In this document: positions 16,988 through 24,426 of the stretch, in pieces
How the letters are laid out: each line of letters starts with the position of its first letter
Position numbering within the stretch: the first letter of the stretch is position 1
Assembly: GCA_020852515.1 (NCBI GenBank)
Contig: JADZAS010000015.1
Coordinates: forward strand, 248,001-312,000
From: Phycisphaerales bacterium
GTDB lineage: Bacteria > Planctomycetota > Phycisphaerae > Phycisphaerales > UBA5793
Reading direction: 5' to 3'
DNA: 64,000 nucleotides
The notes under the pieces: generated by a model
Database searches by the model: none
The model's input: the letters and a program-made list of their open reading frames with translations, nothing else
Told to the model about the DNA's origin: nothing
Program-made: the position numbers and the translations under genes

Positions 16988-17725
16988 ATGAAACCATCGA
17001 AGTACACAGTGCTTCTCATCGGTGCGGCCGCAGCCATTGGCACGGCCGGCGTTGCGGAGGCGGATGTGCTGGTCGCCAACGGGGGGTTCGAGACCATGAC
17101 CGAGACGACCGGCGCCCTGCCGACTGGCTACGGCTACTGGCGTGGCGACCTGTCGTCCATCGTGGAGCAGGAGAATGACATTCGCCCATTCGAGGGCGTG
17201 AACATGCTCCGCTTCAATGCCACCACCGTCAACGGGGCCGCCCCGTCGATGGGCTCCGAACTCTGGCAACTTGTCGACCTGTCTGACTACCGGTCGATGA
17301 TCAACTCAGGGAACGGTCGAATCGACGGCAGCGCGTTCTTCAACCGCGTCGCGGACAACTACTCGATCGACGTGGACACGATGTTCTCCGTCGGCCTGTA
17401 TGCCTACTCGGGCGACGCGAGCACGTTCCCCGCGCAGTGGGGCCACAACGAACTCGGCGCCACCCAGTCGAGCATCCATAGCGACGGTAACGTCGGCACT
17501 TGGGAAGAGGCTCGCCTGAGCTTCATCCTTCCCGAAGAGACCGACTTCATCGCCATCCGCATCGCCGTTTCCGAAGACGTCTACAACGACGTGGCGGGCC
17601 AGGAATTCGCCGGCCACTACGTTGACGGCGTGGGATTCACCATCATCCCGGCTCCGGCCTCGGTCCTTTGCCTCCTGCCCGCGGCAGGGTTCCTCGGTAT
17701 CGGACGTCGCCGCCGCACGGCCTGA
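16988..17725 (+). CDS. exported protein with PEP-CTERM-like tail, paralogue 3 of 3
   Basis: 245 residues. Signal peptide (MKPSKYTVLLIGAAAAIGTAG ending EADV), the same body as the two upstream paralogues (YGYWRGDLSS, ENDIRPFEG, SELWQLVDLSDY, FAGHYVDGVGFTIIP), then IPAPASVLCLLPAAG and GRRRRTA. The ATG at 16988 is preceded by GGGAGAAGAGAGAG. Its terminator repeats the stem found after paralogue 2, so gene and terminator seem to have been duplicated together. The sigma/anti-sigma pair begins 126 nt downstream. Confidence 0.8.
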   Translation: MKPSKYTVLLIGAAAAIGTAGVAEADVLVANGGFETMTETTGALPTGYGYWRGDLSSIVEQENDIRPFEGVNMLRFNATTVNGAAPSMGSELWQLVDLSDYRSMINSGNGRIDGSAFFNRVADNYSIDVDTMFSVGLYAYSGDASTFPAQWGHNELGATQSSIHSDGNVGTWEEARLSFILPEETDFIAIRIAVSEDVYNDVAGQEFAGHYVDGVGFTIIPAPASVLCLLPAAGFLGIGRRRRTA

Positions 17726-17756
17726 GACGCTTCGCCCATTCCATCCTAGTACGATC

Positions 17757-17785
17757 AACGACCCGGCCCTCTTGGCCGGGTCGTT
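17757..17785 (+). terminator. intrinsic terminator of paralogue 3
   Basis: 12-bp stem (17757-17768 with 17774-17785) with a CTCTT loop, followed by GCGTTGTGTTTG. The core CGACCCGGCC is identical to the terminator at 16625-16658. Confidence 0.8.
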
Positions 17786-17851
17786 TGCGTTGTGTTTGCC
17801 CTTGCGGCGGGAAAGATGCAATGAACGCCGCGGCGGTCCTACATTCGTGCT

Positions 17852-18529
17852 GTGGAAAAACGCATGGCCGGCACTGAAACCCAACGCGACATGGCGCGCG
17901 CGGACACGTCGGCCGGGGGTGCGTCTCGATCCCGCTCCGGACAGATCTCGCCCGGCGAGTTTGCGGCGCTGTTCGAACAGTCCTTTCGGGTCCTGTGGTA
18001 CATTGCCCTCGGCCTGATTCACGATCGCAACCTCGCCGAAGACGTGGTGCAGGAAGCCGCGATCATCGCCCTTGGCAAGCTGGATCATTTCCAGCGGGGC
18101 ACGAACTTTGTCGCCTGGATGGGCCAAACGGTGCGCTACGCCGCTCTCAACCTCGCCCGACGCAATCGACGCCACACCAGCGCCTCCACAGACCCCGCGC
18201 TCATCGACGCCGACCCCAGCCAGCCGCCGCGCGGCGAGCGCGGCAAGGCCGACCCGCTCCGCCTCGCCGCCGACTTCTCCCTGCCCGGCGGCCAGGACGC
18301 CTTTGACGACCGCCTGCTCCGAGCCCTCGACGGCATCAGCGACACCGCCCGGGCCTGCCTGCTGCTCCGCACGATCGAAGGCATGGAGTATCGCGAGATC
18401 GCCCGCACGCTCGACATCGCCGAAGGCACCGCCATGAGCCACGTCCACCGGGCGCGCACCGCACTGCGCGACCGGCTCGCGGATTCGGCCGGGGCTACCA
18501 GCCGCCCCGGCGGGAGGGAGGGCTCATGA
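17852..18529 (+). CDS. ECF-type RNA polymerase sigma factor
   Basis: 225 residues. The sigma-2 region is at about 36-105 (ALFEQSFRVLWYIALGLIHDRNLAEDVVQEAAIIAL, interrupted here by no gap; then FVAWMGQTVRYAALNLARR). A linker of ~45 residues precedes sigma-4 (LRALDGISDTARACLLL, GMEYREIARTL, EGTAMSHVHRARTALRD). This is the layout of planctomycete ECF factors. The stop overlaps the next start (ATGA at 18526-18529), so sigma and putative anti-sigma are translationally coupled. TACATT at 17840-17845 lies 6 nt before the GTG; the ATG at 17864 is an alternative start. Targets are unknown; the adjacent exported paralogues are candidates. Confidence 0.9.
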   Translation: MEKRMAGTETQRDMARADTSAGGASRSRSGQISPGEFAALFEQSFRVLWYIALGLIHDRNLAEDVVQEAAIIALGKLDHFQRGTNFVAWMGQTVRYAALNLARRNRRHTSASTDPALIDADPSQPPRGERGKADPLRLAADFSLPGGQDAFDDRLLRALDGISDTARACLLLRTIEGMEYREIARTLDIAEGTAMSHVHRARTALRDRLADSAGATSRPGGREGS

Positions 18530-19368
18530 GCACGACCCCCTCCCAACAGCACGATTCCGGCAGCGCCCTCGATCGCTACCTCGATGGCCTGATGTCAGCC
18601 GAAGAGCGCAGCGCGTTCGAGGCCCGCCTGGCTGAAGACGCGGTGCTCGCCGGCGAGATTCAACGTCAGCGGCGCATCGACGACGGCCTGAACCGCTATG
18701 CCCAGCCGCCCGCAGCCGATCGCGTGCTTGCCGCCATCCGCGCGCACATCGAAACGGCTGGCTACGACGAGGCACGCGCGGAGCAGCGTCCGCCGCAGAT
18801 GAAACTGCGTCTGCCCGCTACGTGGCGCCGCTTTGCCGTCGCGGCCGCGCTGCTGCTGGGCATCGTGGGCATCTGGCAGATCGTCTCGGTCATGACCGGC
18901 GCGCCGGAAGGCGACTACGACTCCGGGCCGCATCGCAGCGTCATGCAGGCCTACCACCACACGGTCGATTCGGGCTTCAAGGAGGAGTGGGTCTGCAGCG
19001 ACGACGCCGTCTTTGCCATGGTATTCCAGGATGCGTTCGGCCAGATGCTGTCGATGAACCTGCCGCTGCCGCCGGGCGTGGATGCCAAGGGGCTGAACTT
19101 CTTCAACATCTTCAGCAACAAGACCATCGGCGTGCTGGCGGTGGTCGAGGATCAGCCGGTGATGGTGTTCATCGATCGTCTTGAGAACGAGGATCGTGAA
19201 CCGCCGCCTCAATCTGACTCGGGGCTGCGCGTGTTCCGGCGCGAACTCGGTTCGCTGGTCTTATTCGAGGTCACACCGCTCGATGCGCCCGCGCTGGTCG
19301 AGCATCTCACCGTGCCCGATCGGCTGCCCGAACCCGTCCAGCCGCAGCCCGAGCCGCCGCAGCGCTGA
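18526..19368 (+). CDS. membrane-anchored anti-sigma-factor-like protein
   Basis: 280 residues. The cytoplasmic N-terminal part (ALDRYLDGLMSAEERSAFEARL) matches the start of anti-sigma domains, which hold the sigma factor at the membrane, but it lacks the HxxxCxxC zinc motif. One membrane segment follows at about 103-122 (RFAVAAALLLGIVGIWQIV), then a ~155-residue outer domain. Coupling to the ECF gene by a 4-nt overlap is the strongest argument for the role. The C-terminus ends in a Pro/Glu/Gln-rich tail. No Shine-Dalgarno sequence is needed if translation is coupled. Confidence 0.78.
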   Translation: MSTTPSQQHDSGSALDRYLDGLMSAEERSAFEARLAEDAVLAGEIQRQRRIDDGLNRYAQPPAADRVLAAIRAHIETAGYDEARAEQRPPQMKLRLPATWRRFAVAAALLLGIVGIWQIVSVMTGAPEGDYDSGPHRSVMQAYHHTVDSGFKEEWVCSDDAVFAMVFQDAFGQMLSMNLPLPPGVDAKGLNFFNIFSNKTIGVLAVVEDQPVMVFIDRLENEDREPPPQSDSGLRVFRRELGSLVLFEVTPLDAPALVEHLTVPDRLPEPVQPQPEPPQR

Positions 19369-19531
19369 GCCGGAGATTTTTCTCGGGTTCGTGCAATCGG
19401 CCTCGCGGCGGGCGACATCTTCCGCTGCCGCGCCAGGATTGCGCGGCGGGACACGCCACGCGTCAAAGTTCACAGTCATCAGTCGAATCCAACAGCCCCC
19501 GGGTGGCTGGTGACTGGTTCTTCAAAGTCGT

Positions 19532-19554
19532 CCCGCGACCACACCGGTCGCGGG
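19532..19554. terminator. hairpin between converging genes
   Basis: 9-bp stem CCCGCGACC (19532-19540) / GGTCGCGGG (19546-19554) with a 5-nt loop, between the anti-sigma gene (+) and the first of the four membrane paralogues (-). T-runs are weak on both sides. The remaining ~165 bp from 19369 shows nothing else. Confidence 0.55.
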
Positions 19555-19560
19555 GCGATT

Positions 19561-21138
19561 TCAATTGCCGGCTTCCTCCGCCGCCTGATTGTCGTCAGCG
19601 GGCAAGTCCTCAGACTGCCCCGCCTCTTCGAGGTCGGACCAGGGATCGCGAAACGTATTGAAGATGTAGTCGTAGCCGTGCCCCTCCGTCGCATCGCTCA
19701 TGGCCATCCACTCGCGCCCGCCGGGCACCTGTTTACCGCCGTTGTCGGTCCCGTCGAGGCCGACGCTATAAAGCCACCAGGACCGAGGGTCGTCAGCGGT
19801 CGGCTGGCGCGCAGTGAAGACGAAGCGTTGACCGGAAATCGGATCGCCCGGAACTTCCGACAGAAACTCCGGGGCGAGCGCGTCGAGCCCGTCGGGGATT
19901 CGGCCGTACTTCGCTTCGAACCCCTCAATGGCGACCAGAACGCGCGTAGCCTCGTGCAGGGCCCTCCCGCCTCGGGCGGCATGCATGGCTCGCGAAATCG
20001 CGGGCAAAAGCAGGCCGAGGAGTTCATTGCGATCGGCCACCTCCTCGGCGAAGACATCGAGATCCACTGGTGCTGCGGCCTGCTCGGCGGCTGTCATCGT
20101 GCACTGTGCGATCGCAGCGTCGAAGTAGTCATTGACGAGTCGCGTCGTCTCCGCCCGGCCAGGCTCGAGGAGGCCAGTGACGTTGAAGATCGGATGCGAC
20201 TCCAGAGTCGGTGGGGCGCCACTCATGCCATCGGAAATCCTGGCCAGTTCGGACCTGAGCAGGATGCCGTCTCCGCGGCCGTCATCCGAAAAGACGCGCT
20301 GAATCGTGTCCAGTTGCGACAGGCGCTCCGCTTCGAGCGCAAGCAACTGCGGCGCAACGCGGTGCCGTTCCAGCATCTCCAGCAGCCGCCTGCACGTCGC
20401 CTCGTCGAGTTGTTTGTCCACGACCGCGCAAGCGATTTCGGCGTTGACAAGACTGGAGACGGCTATCCCGACGAGATGGCTTATGAGGAAGGGATCGTGC
20501 GATGTGATCCGCGCTATCGCCAGGCTGTGCTCGGTCGAGCGGAGGAACTGCTCGGTGTCACCCGCCTCGAGCGAGGCCCGCATGCGCGATGTTGACATCT
20601 TCGCCAGGCCGCGCGCCTGTCCAAGTTCGGGAAGCAGCACAAAGAGCATGCCAGAGCCCGTGCCTTCAAAGCTCTCCCGCACAGCGCGCGGTGCGCGGGC
20701 GGCGGCGTCGAGAGCATCGAGCACACCCGCCTGCTCGGCGTGCTCGATCAACGCCAGTTCAAACCTCACGCGATGCGGATCGAATTCGCCCTGGAGGATC
20801 CGCGTGTAGCCTTCGATGTCGTACTGCACATTCTTGTCCGTCGGCCAGTCGGGGCGATCGGGGTGGCCCATGCCGCGGAAGCGCTCGGTGGCGTCAACGA
20901 AAGCGGCCCAGCCGTTTTCACCTTCGGGCTGCAGGCTGGCGCTCAGTTCGGCAAGCTTCTGCGGATAGTCGACGAGCGGTCCGGGCCGCGCGGTGACCGC
21001 CCCGATGATGATCCACACCACCCAGCCGCACAGCAGCAGTGCAACGATGAGAATGACATAGCGCTTTCGAACGCGGCCGGTGCGATGCAAGACGGGGCGA
21101 TGCGTAACGGAGGCGTCGGTCTGCTGGGAGATTCTCAT
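19561..21138 (-). CDS. membrane-anchored protein, tandem family member A (last in the row)
   Basis: 525 residues, family not recognised. A short basic N-terminus with GRVRKRYVILIVALLLCGW gives one membrane segment (about 24-47) with a positive-inside anchor. The rest (~475 residues) should be outside the cytoplasm. The ectodomain starts with RPGPLVDYPQKLAEL and ends with the conserved block RFVFTARQPTADDPRSWWLY, SVGLDGTDNGG and YDYIFNTFRDPW. It is helix-rich, with cysteines in the middle (AEIACAVVDKQ, EATCRRLLEML). Three paralogues follow upstream on the same strand with 60-75 nt spacing, so the four probably form one operon read from 25867 downward. This copy is the most divergent at its C-terminus, with an acidic extension. 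Confidence 0.7.
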   Translation of the reverse strand: MRISQQTDASVTHRPVLHRTGRVRKRYVILIVALLLCGWVVWIIIGAVTARPGPLVDYPQKLAELSASLQPEGENGWAAFVDATERFRGMGHPDRPDWPTDKNVQYDIEGYTRILQGEFDPHRVRFELALIEHAEQAGVLDALDAAARAPRAVRESFEGTGSGMLFVLLPELGQARGLAKMSTSRMRASLEAGDTEQFLRSTEHSLAIARITSHDPFLISHLVGIAVSSLVNAEIACAVVDKQLDEATCRRLLEMLERHRVAPQLLALEAERLSQLDTIQRVFSDDGRGDGILLRSELARISDGMSGAPPTLESHPIFNVTGLLEPGRAETTRLVNDYFDAAIAQCTMTAAEQAAAPVDLDVFAEEVADRNELLGLLLPAISRAMHAARGGRALHEATRVLVAIEGFEAKYGRIPDGLDALAPEFLSEVPGDPISGQRFVFTARQPTADDPRSWWLYSVGLDGTDNGGKQVPGGREWMAMSDATEGHGYDYIFNTFRDPWSDLEEAGQSEDLPADDNQAAEEAGN

Positions 21139-21198
21139 GTTGCATCAGAGGACCGCCGGGACCGGCCGGCAAGTCCTGATCGGCCATCAACGCGACAT

Positions 21199-22710
21199 CT
21201 ACCGCTCGTCGCTCACGGGATCGCGCAGGCGGTTGAAGACGTAGTCCGCCTGCAGCGTGGCATCGTACACCGCCCTCGATCGATCGCTCACGTGCTCCAC
21301 CCCGCCGTTGTCCACGCCGTCGGCTCCGAACGAGTACAGCAGATACGGCCGCGGGTCCTCCGCCGCCGGCTCGCGCCGCATGTAGCCCAGCGGCTGGCCG
21401 CTGATGACGTCTGGCGGGATCGAGTCGAGGAAATCGGGAGCGAGTTGGTCGAGCGATTCGGGCCAGTCGCCGTGCCGCGCGTGCCACATTTCAAGAGCCA
21501 GCATGACCCGCGTTGCCTCGACGTTGACCACGCCGGATTCGTGCGAGGAAACCAGCCTGCCGATGGCCGGCAGCATGAGGCGAAGGAAGATCTGAAACCG
21601 CGGCAATTGCGCGACGTACTCATCGAGGTCAACGCCGTCGGCCTCGCGCTGCGGCCGCGTCTTCTTCGCCTGCTCGACGGCGAGATCGAAGAACTCATCG
21701 AGCGTGCGCTTCGTCTCGGCCCGGCGCGGCAGGACAATGCCGGCGACGTTGACGATGGGATGCCGCAGTCCGCCGCCGCTTCCGCCGCCCGTGTAGTTGG
21801 CCAACTCCTGCAGCTTGCTCATGAGCAGGATGCCGTCGCCGCGCCCGTCGTCGGAGAAGGTGTGTTGTATGATGTCGTACTGCGCGAGGCGCTCGCGCTC
21901 GAGCACCGCGCTGACCGGCGCGAGCACGGGCCGCTCGTCGATGACCGCCAGCAGACGCTGGCACGTGGCTTCATCGATTTCATGCTCCGTAAGGATGCGG
22001 TTGAGTTCCTGCGTGCCCAGTGCCAAAATGGCGACGCCGACGAGATCGCTGATGATCGTGGGGTCATAAGACATGGCGCGCGTGAGGGCGAGGGTGTGCG
22101 ACCACGCGCGGACGAGTTCATCCATGTCGCCGCGCTCGGCGGCCACGCGCATGGCGGCCACGCGGGCCCGCGCGGCGCTTCGCGCCAGGCTCAACTCCGG
22201 TAGCAGCACAGCCAGGAGCCCGGCATCATCGTCGCCTTCGAAAGCCGTGCGCACCGCCCGCGGGCAGGCGGCGAACTCATCGAGACGCTCGAGCACGCCC
22301 GAGGCGCGGATGTGTTCGAGATACGCAAGTTCAAACTTGAGCCGCTCGGGATCGAACGGACCTTCGAGCACGCGATGCAGCGAGCGGGCATCTTCGGCGA
22401 CCTGCCGATCGTCGGGCCAGTCCTCGCGCTCGGGCAGGCCGATCGCCTGGAGCTGGTCCAGCGCCTCGGTCATGATGGTCCACCCGTTGTCGCCGGGCGG
22501 CTGGAGGCTGGCGCTCATGTCAAGCATCTGCCCGGCGTAATCGACCAGCGGGCCGGGTCGCGCCGTCACGGCCCGGTAGATGGTCCAGCCGAGCCAGCCC
22601 AGCAGCAGCAGCGCGATGATGAGGATGATGTAGCGCTTGCGCACCCGGCCGCGGCGCGGTGGAGCGAAATGCGCGCGTGATGCTGCATCAGAGGCGGCGG
22701 GGAGTCTCAT
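21199..22710 (-). CDS. membrane-anchored protein, tandem family member B
   Basis: 503 residues, same architecture as member A: MRLPAASDAASRAHFAPP, GRVRKRYIILIIALLLLGW (membrane segment), RPGPLVDYAGQMLDMSASLQP and a long helical ectodomain. Shared internal blocks include DDGRGDGILLMSKL and the C-terminal FGADGVDNGGV and DYVFNRLRDP. I start it at the ATG 22710, where the N-terminus aligns with member C. The open frame upstream to 22788 translates the repeated intergenic block and lacks family similarity. No enzyme motif is recognised. The EATCQRLLAVI segment aligns with the same position in A and C. Confidence 0.72.
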   Translation of the reverse strand: MRLPAASDAASRAHFAPPRRGRVRKRYIILIIALLLLGWLGWTIYRAVTARPGPLVDYAGQMLDMSASLQPPGDNGWTIMTEALDQLQAIGLPEREDWPDDRQVAEDARSLHRVLEGPFDPERLKFELAYLEHIRASGVLERLDEFAACPRAVRTAFEGDDDAGLLAVLLPELSLARSAARARVAAMRVAAERGDMDELVRAWSHTLALTRAMSYDPTIISDLVGVAILALGTQELNRILTEHEIDEATCQRLLAVIDERPVLAPVSAVLERERLAQYDIIQHTFSDDGRGDGILLMSKLQELANYTGGGSGGGLRHPIVNVAGIVLPRRAETKRTLDEFFDLAVEQAKKTRPQREADGVDLDEYVAQLPRFQIFLRLMLPAIGRLVSSHESGVVNVEATRVMLALEMWHARHGDWPESLDQLAPDFLDSIPPDVISGQPLGYMRREPAAEDPRPYLLYSFGADGVDNGGVEHVSDRSRAVYDATLQADYVFNRLRDPVSDER

Positions 22711-22840
22711 GTAAGATGAGAGGAGCAGCGCGGCGATCTGGCAAGTCTCGCGGACGCGGATTTGCGACGCCCGGCGCCGACGCCTCAACGATCCTCCACC
22801 GGCTCGCGCAGGCGGTTGAAGATGTAGTCGTAACCTGCCC
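22603..22840. repeat. duplicated junction block, copy 1
   Basis: About 235 bp nearly identical to 24192-24426. It covers the N-terminal coding end of member B, the intergenic gap and the C-terminal coding end of member C. Identical stretches include the gap sequence around CAAGTCTCGCGGACGCGG. It marks recent tandem duplication or gene conversion. Confidence 0.75.
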
Positions 22841-24299
22841 CATCGACCTCATCGATCAGCGCGGCGGTTGGGTCGTCTTCGAACTCTACCGCTCCGTGGT
22901 CCTGCAGATCGACGCCCACTGAGTAAAGCAGATACGTGCGCGGGTCTTCGACGGTCGGCTCGCGCTGAACATAGCCGAACGGCAAACCGCTGACAGCGTC
23001 GATCGGCAGCGCCTCGATGCACTCGGGCGCGAGTGCATCGAGAGTTTCAGGAAGGCGGCCGTGAATCGCTTCGTACATCTCGATGGCAATGGCGATGCGC
23101 ATTGCGGCAAGGCGAGACTGCCAGGCGGGCTGTGAACTCAGCACCCGGTCGAGGAACGGCAGAAAGAACCGTCCAAACACCTGCCGCTCGGGCAATTGAT
23201 CGCGCAACTGCTCCCCATCGAACGGATCGGCGTGCCGCTCGGCCCGCGAGTAACGGGCCTGCTGAATGGCGGCATCCATGTAAGCATCAACCAACTGCCG
23301 CGTCTCCGCACGACTCGGATAGGCGATGCCGATGACGTTTGCGATCGGGTGATCAACCGAACCGAATCGAGCGGACCACGGGTTCTGGCCCGACAACCGC
23401 TCGATCCAGCTGGGAATGAGCAGGCCATCGCCGTTGCCATCATCGGTGTGTGTGCGCTGAATCAGATCGCGCATCATCAGGCGATCCCCTTCCAAGGCAA
23501 CTGAAAGCGGCAACCCAATCTCTTCGCTTGGAAGTATCTTCAGCAGTGCGCGGCAGGTCGCCGCATCAAATTCGTGTTCAATCAGCAGGCAGTTCATTTC
23601 CTCGCAGGCAATCTGGACAATGCTCTTGGCCACCATGTGAGACAGGACGCATGGATCGCCGGTGGTCGCCGCTGCAAGCCGGTTCAGATCGTGGAACGCA
23701 GAGAGCAGTTCGCCGGTGTCGCCGCGCTCGGCGGCAAGGCGCATCGAGCCGCGACGTACTTTCGCAACCGCACGCGCTGGCCGGACCTCGGGCAGCGCAA
23801 TGCCAATCATTCCGTAGTCGTCCATGTCGAAGACCGTTCGCACGAAGCGAGGCGCCTCCAGCGCCGCCTGGACTTCGCGAAGCGCATCGGAGCCCTCCAC
23901 GAATTCGACGTAGGCGATTTCAAGTTCGACGCGTGTCGGTTCAAATGGGCCCTTCACCAGAGCCTTGAGGTCCTTCACTTCGCTCGATTGATCAGGATCC
24001 GTCGGCCAGCCGTCGATCGCCGGGTCGTCCAACGCGTCAAAGCGCGCCAGCGCAGCCGAAAGTGCTGGCCATCCATTCTCACCCTCCGGCTGTGCCGACT
24101 CAGACAAGGCTCGGAACTGCACGGTATAGTCCACCAGCGGATTCGCCTTCGCCGACACGATGCGGAAGAGCTTCCATCCAGCCCAGGCAGTGAGCAGCAG
24201 CGCGATGATGAGGATGACGTAGCGCTTGCGCACCCGGCCGCGGCGCGGCGGGGCGAAATGCGCGCGTGATGCTGCATCAGAGGCGGCGGGAAATCTCAT
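22785..24299 (-). CDS. membrane-anchored protein, tandem family member C
   Basis: 504 residues. MRFPAASDAASRAHFAPP and GRVRKRYVILIIALLLTAW are almost identical to member B. After the membrane segment the ectodomain diverges (ANPLVDYTVQFRALSESAQP). The C-terminal block YLLYSVGVDLQDHG and YDYIFNRLREPVEDR is shared with A, B and D. The ATG at 24299 was chosen by alignment with B; the frame is open to 24623, but the extra ~108 residues are Arg-rich antisense-like sequence overlapping member D. No known domain is seen. Conserved N-termini with divergent ectodomains suggest a common anchor and different partners. Confidence 0.72.
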   Translation of the reverse strand: MRFPAASDAASRAHFAPPRRGRVRKRYVILIIALLLTAWAGWKLFRIVSAKANPLVDYTVQFRALSESAQPEGENGWPALSAALARFDALDDPAIDGWPTDPDQSSEVKDLKALVKGPFEPTRVELEIAYVEFVEGSDALREVQAALEAPRFVRTVFDMDDYGMIGIALPEVRPARAVAKVRRGSMRLAAERGDTGELLSAFHDLNRLAAATTGDPCVLSHMVAKSIVQIACEEMNCLLIEHEFDAATCRALLKILPSEEIGLPLSVALEGDRLMMRDLIQRTHTDDGNGDGLLIPSWIERLSGQNPWSARFGSVDHPIANVIGIAYPSRAETRQLVDAYMDAAIQQARYSRAERHADPFDGEQLRDQLPERQVFGRFFLPFLDRVLSSQPAWQSRLAAMRIAIAIEMYEAIHGRLPETLDALAPECIEALPIDAVSGLPFGYVQREPTVEDPRTYLLYSVGVDLQDHGAVEFEDDPTAALIDEVDGAGYDYIFNRLREPVEDR

Positions 24300-24426
24300 A
24301 TGAGATGAGAGCAGCCGCACGGCGATCTGGCAAGTCTCGCGGACGCGGATTTGCGACGCCCGGCGCCGACGCCTCAACGCTCCTCCGCCGGCTCGCGCAG
24401 GCGGTTGAAGACGTAGTCGTAACCGG
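24192..24426. repeat. duplicated junction block, copy 2
   Basis: Partner of 22603-22840. It covers the N-terminal coding end of member C, the gap and the C-terminal coding end of member D, with only scattered substitutions. Confidence 0.75.

Noticed and set aside
18595-19212. Zinc-finger (HxxxCxxC) anti-sigma domain
   Set aside because: The motif is absent from the N-terminal part of the protein at 18526-19368; the anti-sigma role rests on gene overlap and membrane layout only.
20740-22203. 487-residue plus-strand ORF across the tandem membrane-protein genes
   Set aside because: It spans two minus-strand genes and their gap, has antisense composition and no recognisable domain.
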